From: a bacterium YEK0313
GTDB lineage: Bacteria > Pseudomonadota > Alphaproteobacteria > Rhizobiales > Phreatobacteraceae
Reading direction: 5' to 3'
NCBI GenBank assembly: GCA_000751295.2
Contig: CCMO02000001.1
Span: forward strand, 846,001 to 910,000
DNA: 64,000 nt
This document shows, piece by piece, positions 62,190-64,000 of the stretch (the first letter of the stretch is position 1; each line of letters begins with the position of its first letter). Under the pieces are notes generated by a model. The model was not told where the DNA came from, did no database searches, and saw nothing but the letters and a program-made list of their open reading frames with translations. The position numbers and the translations under genes were made by a program.

Positions 62190-63629
62190 ATGACCGTTTT
62201 GGAAACGTGGTCCGCCGAGGATCAGGCACGAGCAATTCGCGAGCGGGTCCTGTCGCCGGCTGAACTCGTCGACATGCACCTTGAGCGTATCGAACATGCA
62301 AGCGACACCTTTGGTGCATTTTTGCTCGTCGATCACGAAGGCGCCCGCCTTGCTGCCCAGGCACTCGAACAGCAACTCGTGAGCTGGAAAGGCGACGAAT
62401 TGCCGCCGCTCTTTGGCGTGCCGATATCCATCAAGGACACCTGGCCAGCGGCAAGGCTCCGCTTTACGGCCGGTTCCGCGGCATTTGCCGACCGAATCGC
62501 ATCGACCGACGCGATGGTCGTCAAGGCGCTGCGAGATGCAGGATGCATCGTGCTTGGGAAGACCAACGCGGCTGAATTCGGCTGCTCTTCCTTCACGGAG
62601 AACACCTTTGGCATCTCTCGCAGTCCCTTTGACCGCTCACGCGGTGCTGGAGGTTCAAGCGGTGGTGCTGCAGCGGCCGTTGCCGCCGGCTTTGGCGCGA
62701 TCGCCCTTGGCTCCGATGGCGGCGGCTCCATTCGCATCCCCGCCGCGAGCTGCGGCGTCGTCGGTTTGAAGCCATCACGCGGGCGCATTACCACGGCGCC
62801 GGGCCCGGATTCCGCCGGGCTGGCAACTGCGGGGCCGCTTGCGCGAACGGTTGCTGACGTGGCCAGGCTCCTGGACGTCATGACCGGCTCAGCCCCGGGC
62901 GATTCCTATAGCTTGTCCAGCCCGGCAAAGGGCTATTTCCGTAGCTTCGTCGACCGTGAACCAAGGCAGCTCGCCGTCGGGATCGTGTTGCCAAGCGAAC
63001 AAACCGATCCGGTCTGCATCGACACATGCAACCGCCTCGGGGCGCTCCTCGAGAGCCTCGGTCACAGCGTCGAAATCGCTGAAGCTGCAAGCGCCGACGA
63101 ATATATGGAGGAGTTCAAGATCGTATGGAGTGTCCTGGCAGCTTCCGTGCCGGTTGCCGACGAGGACGAGGCGCGGCTGCTTGCCTTGACGCAATGGCTG
63201 CGGCAACTGGGACGTTCGCATAACGCCACCGATCTGATGGCAGCACAATCGCGCCTGCTCAGTTTCGGCCGCGCCATCGCAGGTCGCTACCGCCGCTATG
63301 ATATAGTGTTGTCACCCACCCTCACGCGCTTGCCGCCAAAGGTCGGCGATGTGCGTGACGATGGAGATCCGCAGGCTACGTTCCATCGGATGTCCGCGCT
63401 CCATCCACTGACACCGTTGGCCAACATTACGGGGCAGCCGTCCATGAACCTGCCCCTTTGCTGGTCCGAGCCGAGCAAAACCGCGCCCGCGGGGCTGCCC
63501 ATAGGGATGATGCTGACGGCGAAACATGAACGGGAAGACCTGTTGATTTCACTGGGCGCACAGCTCGAGCGAGCGTCGCCATGGTCGGACCGCTACAAAG
63601 TTATAAAGCTCGGACCATCAAGCCGATGA
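62190..63629 (+). CDS. Amidase signature family enzyme
   Basis: A 479-residue amidase. The Ser-cisSer-Lys triad is visible: K82 (PISIKDTW), cis-Ser in GGSSGG (156-157), nucleophile S180 in GSDGGGSIRIPA. The C-terminal half includes DIVLSPTLTRLPPKVG and GLPIGMMLTAKHERED. It hydrolyses an amide or urethane; substrate unknown. ATG 62190 fits the family start; an in-frame ATG at 62130 would overlap the MFS gene, so coupling is possible. A hairpin follows directly. Confidence 0.87.
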   Translation: MTVLETWSAEDQARAIRERVLSPAELVDMHLERIEHASDTFGAFLLVDHEGARLAAQALEQQLVSWKGDELPPLFGVPISIKDTWPAARLRFTAGSAAFADRIASTDAMVVKALRDAGCIVLGKTNAAEFGCSSFTENTFGISRSPFDRSRGAGGSSGGAAAAVAAGFGAIALGSDGGGSIRIPAASCGVVGLKPSRGRITTAPGPDSAGLATAGPLARTVADVARLLDVMTGSAPGDSYSLSSPAKGYFRSFVDREPRQLAVGIVLPSEQTDPVCIDTCNRLGALLESLGHSVEIAEAASADEYMEEFKIVWSVLAASVPVADEDEARLLALTQWLRQLGRSHNATDLMAAQSRLLSFGRAIAGRYRRYDIVLSPTLTRLPPKVGDVRDDGDPQATFHRMSALHPLTPLANITGQPSMNLPLCWSEPSKTAPAGLPIGMMLTAKHEREDLLISLGAQLERASPWSDRYKVIKLGPSSR

Positions 63630-64000
63630 AGCCTTGTTCAAGGGAAGGACACGATTGCCCCCCTTGAACAGCCCGCAGTTTGGCAGACGTCCTGCGGGTT
63701 GGATCTTCTGCTGCGGCGGGACCGGATGAGGTTGTCGGCGCTGCCATCCTCGATTTCGACCAGGCTGGCGTGGATGGGGCCGGAAAGCCCTGAGCGGCGA
63801 TCGCCCTGGTGCGGCGTGCGCGACGCTCGGTCCTGTTCTTTGCTCCATCGTGGCCTCGATTGAGTCCGGGGCTGCGGGGAGCCGGAGGGCCTTTTGTCCT
63901 CCGGCCTCAGGGCGAAGCCCCCCGGGTTTCATGCCTCCCCTCAGGCGGCCTGTCTTCCAGCGAGGATTGTCGCGCGCAGCCCTGGCTCCCATGGCTACTG
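63630..64000. other. Right-edge region without a supported gene
   Basis: 371 bases with a terminator-like hairpin (63636-63669) and a second perfect dyad GCCGGAGG (63881-63888)/CCTCCGGC (63898-63905). Open frames here (e.g. minus strand 63932-63618 with a GGGGAGG upstream) have no recognisable content. It may belong to whatever lies beyond the window. Confidence 0.5.
63636..63669 (+). terminator. Hairpin after the amidase gene
   Basis: Nine-base perfect stem GTTCAAGGG (63636-63644)/CCCTTGAAC (63661-63669) with a 16-base loop, 7 bases after the amidase stop. No U-tract follows, so it may be a processing structure rather than an intrinsic terminator. Confidence 0.4.

Noticed and set aside
63618..63932. 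Minus-strand open frame at the right edge with a good Shine-Dalgarno-like sequence
   Set aside because: The translation is Pro/Arg-rich with no familiar motif, and competing frames are equally open; it cannot be supported from this window.

Overview
The window looks like a chromosomal stretch of a high-GC alphaproteobacterium, probably Hyphomicrobiales. I infer this from very GC-rich codon use, a FitAB-type toxin-antitoxin pair, an EcfG-like stress promoter, Bug/TctC binding proteins and REP-like palindromic repeats. No rRNA, tRNA or CRISPR array was seen. The genus cannot be fixed by eye.

Left part (1-17.4 kb): the 3' end of a fatty-acid desaturase gene, a FitAB-like toxin-antitoxin pair with what looks like a leaderless promoter, a broken MocR-type regulator divergent from an alpha/beta-hydrolase, and two large type V autotransporter genes (AT1, AT2). 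Between AT1 and AT2 lies a stress module: PEBP protein, FAD/Rieske oxidoreductase and TreT-like trehalose synthase. It is divergent from a DUF305 membrane protein and shares a symmetrical EcfG-type promoter with it. AT2 is out of frame at a run of nine T.

Middle (17.4-39.1 kb): an M81 (MlrC-like) metallopeptidase divergent from a five-gene dipeptide/oligopeptide ABC transporter operon, an IclR regulator divergent from a class III aminotransferase, an AraC regulator, a PaaI-type thioesterase, and two more giant autotransporters (AT3, AT4). Both have unusually long N-terminal leaders and REP-like inverted pairs at their 3' ends. AT4 is out of frame at a run of six G. The four autotransporters form two sister pairs with very similar beta-barrels and different passengers.

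Right part (39.4-59.3 kb) is catabolic: a LysR-controlled gentisate operon (gentisate dioxygenase, fumarylpyruvate hydrolase, zeta-class GST, AAHS transporter); a CoA-transferase/Bug/crotonase operon beside a second LysR gene; two small secreted or membrane proteins; a degenerate fifth autotransporter barrel; and an acyl-CoA dehydrogenase / two CoA-transferases / MaoC hydratase / Bug / CitE-like lyase operon divergent from a GntR (UTRA) regulator. A second operon (HMG-CoA-lyase-like, nitroreductase, methyltransferase) carries the same candidate GntR operator. Together these suggest CoA-dependent breakdown of a branched C5/C6 dicarboxylate. That is inference.

The right edge (59.5-64 kb) looks acquired: an IS481 transposase remnant, then AraC regulator, Fsr-like MFS transporter and amidase genes with visibly less GC-biased codon use.

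The most distinctive observation is the array of four paralogous autotransporters. Two of them are switched out of frame at homopolymers in the first fifth of the gene, which would be a candidate phase-variable surface-protein family. Sequencing error must be excluded first.
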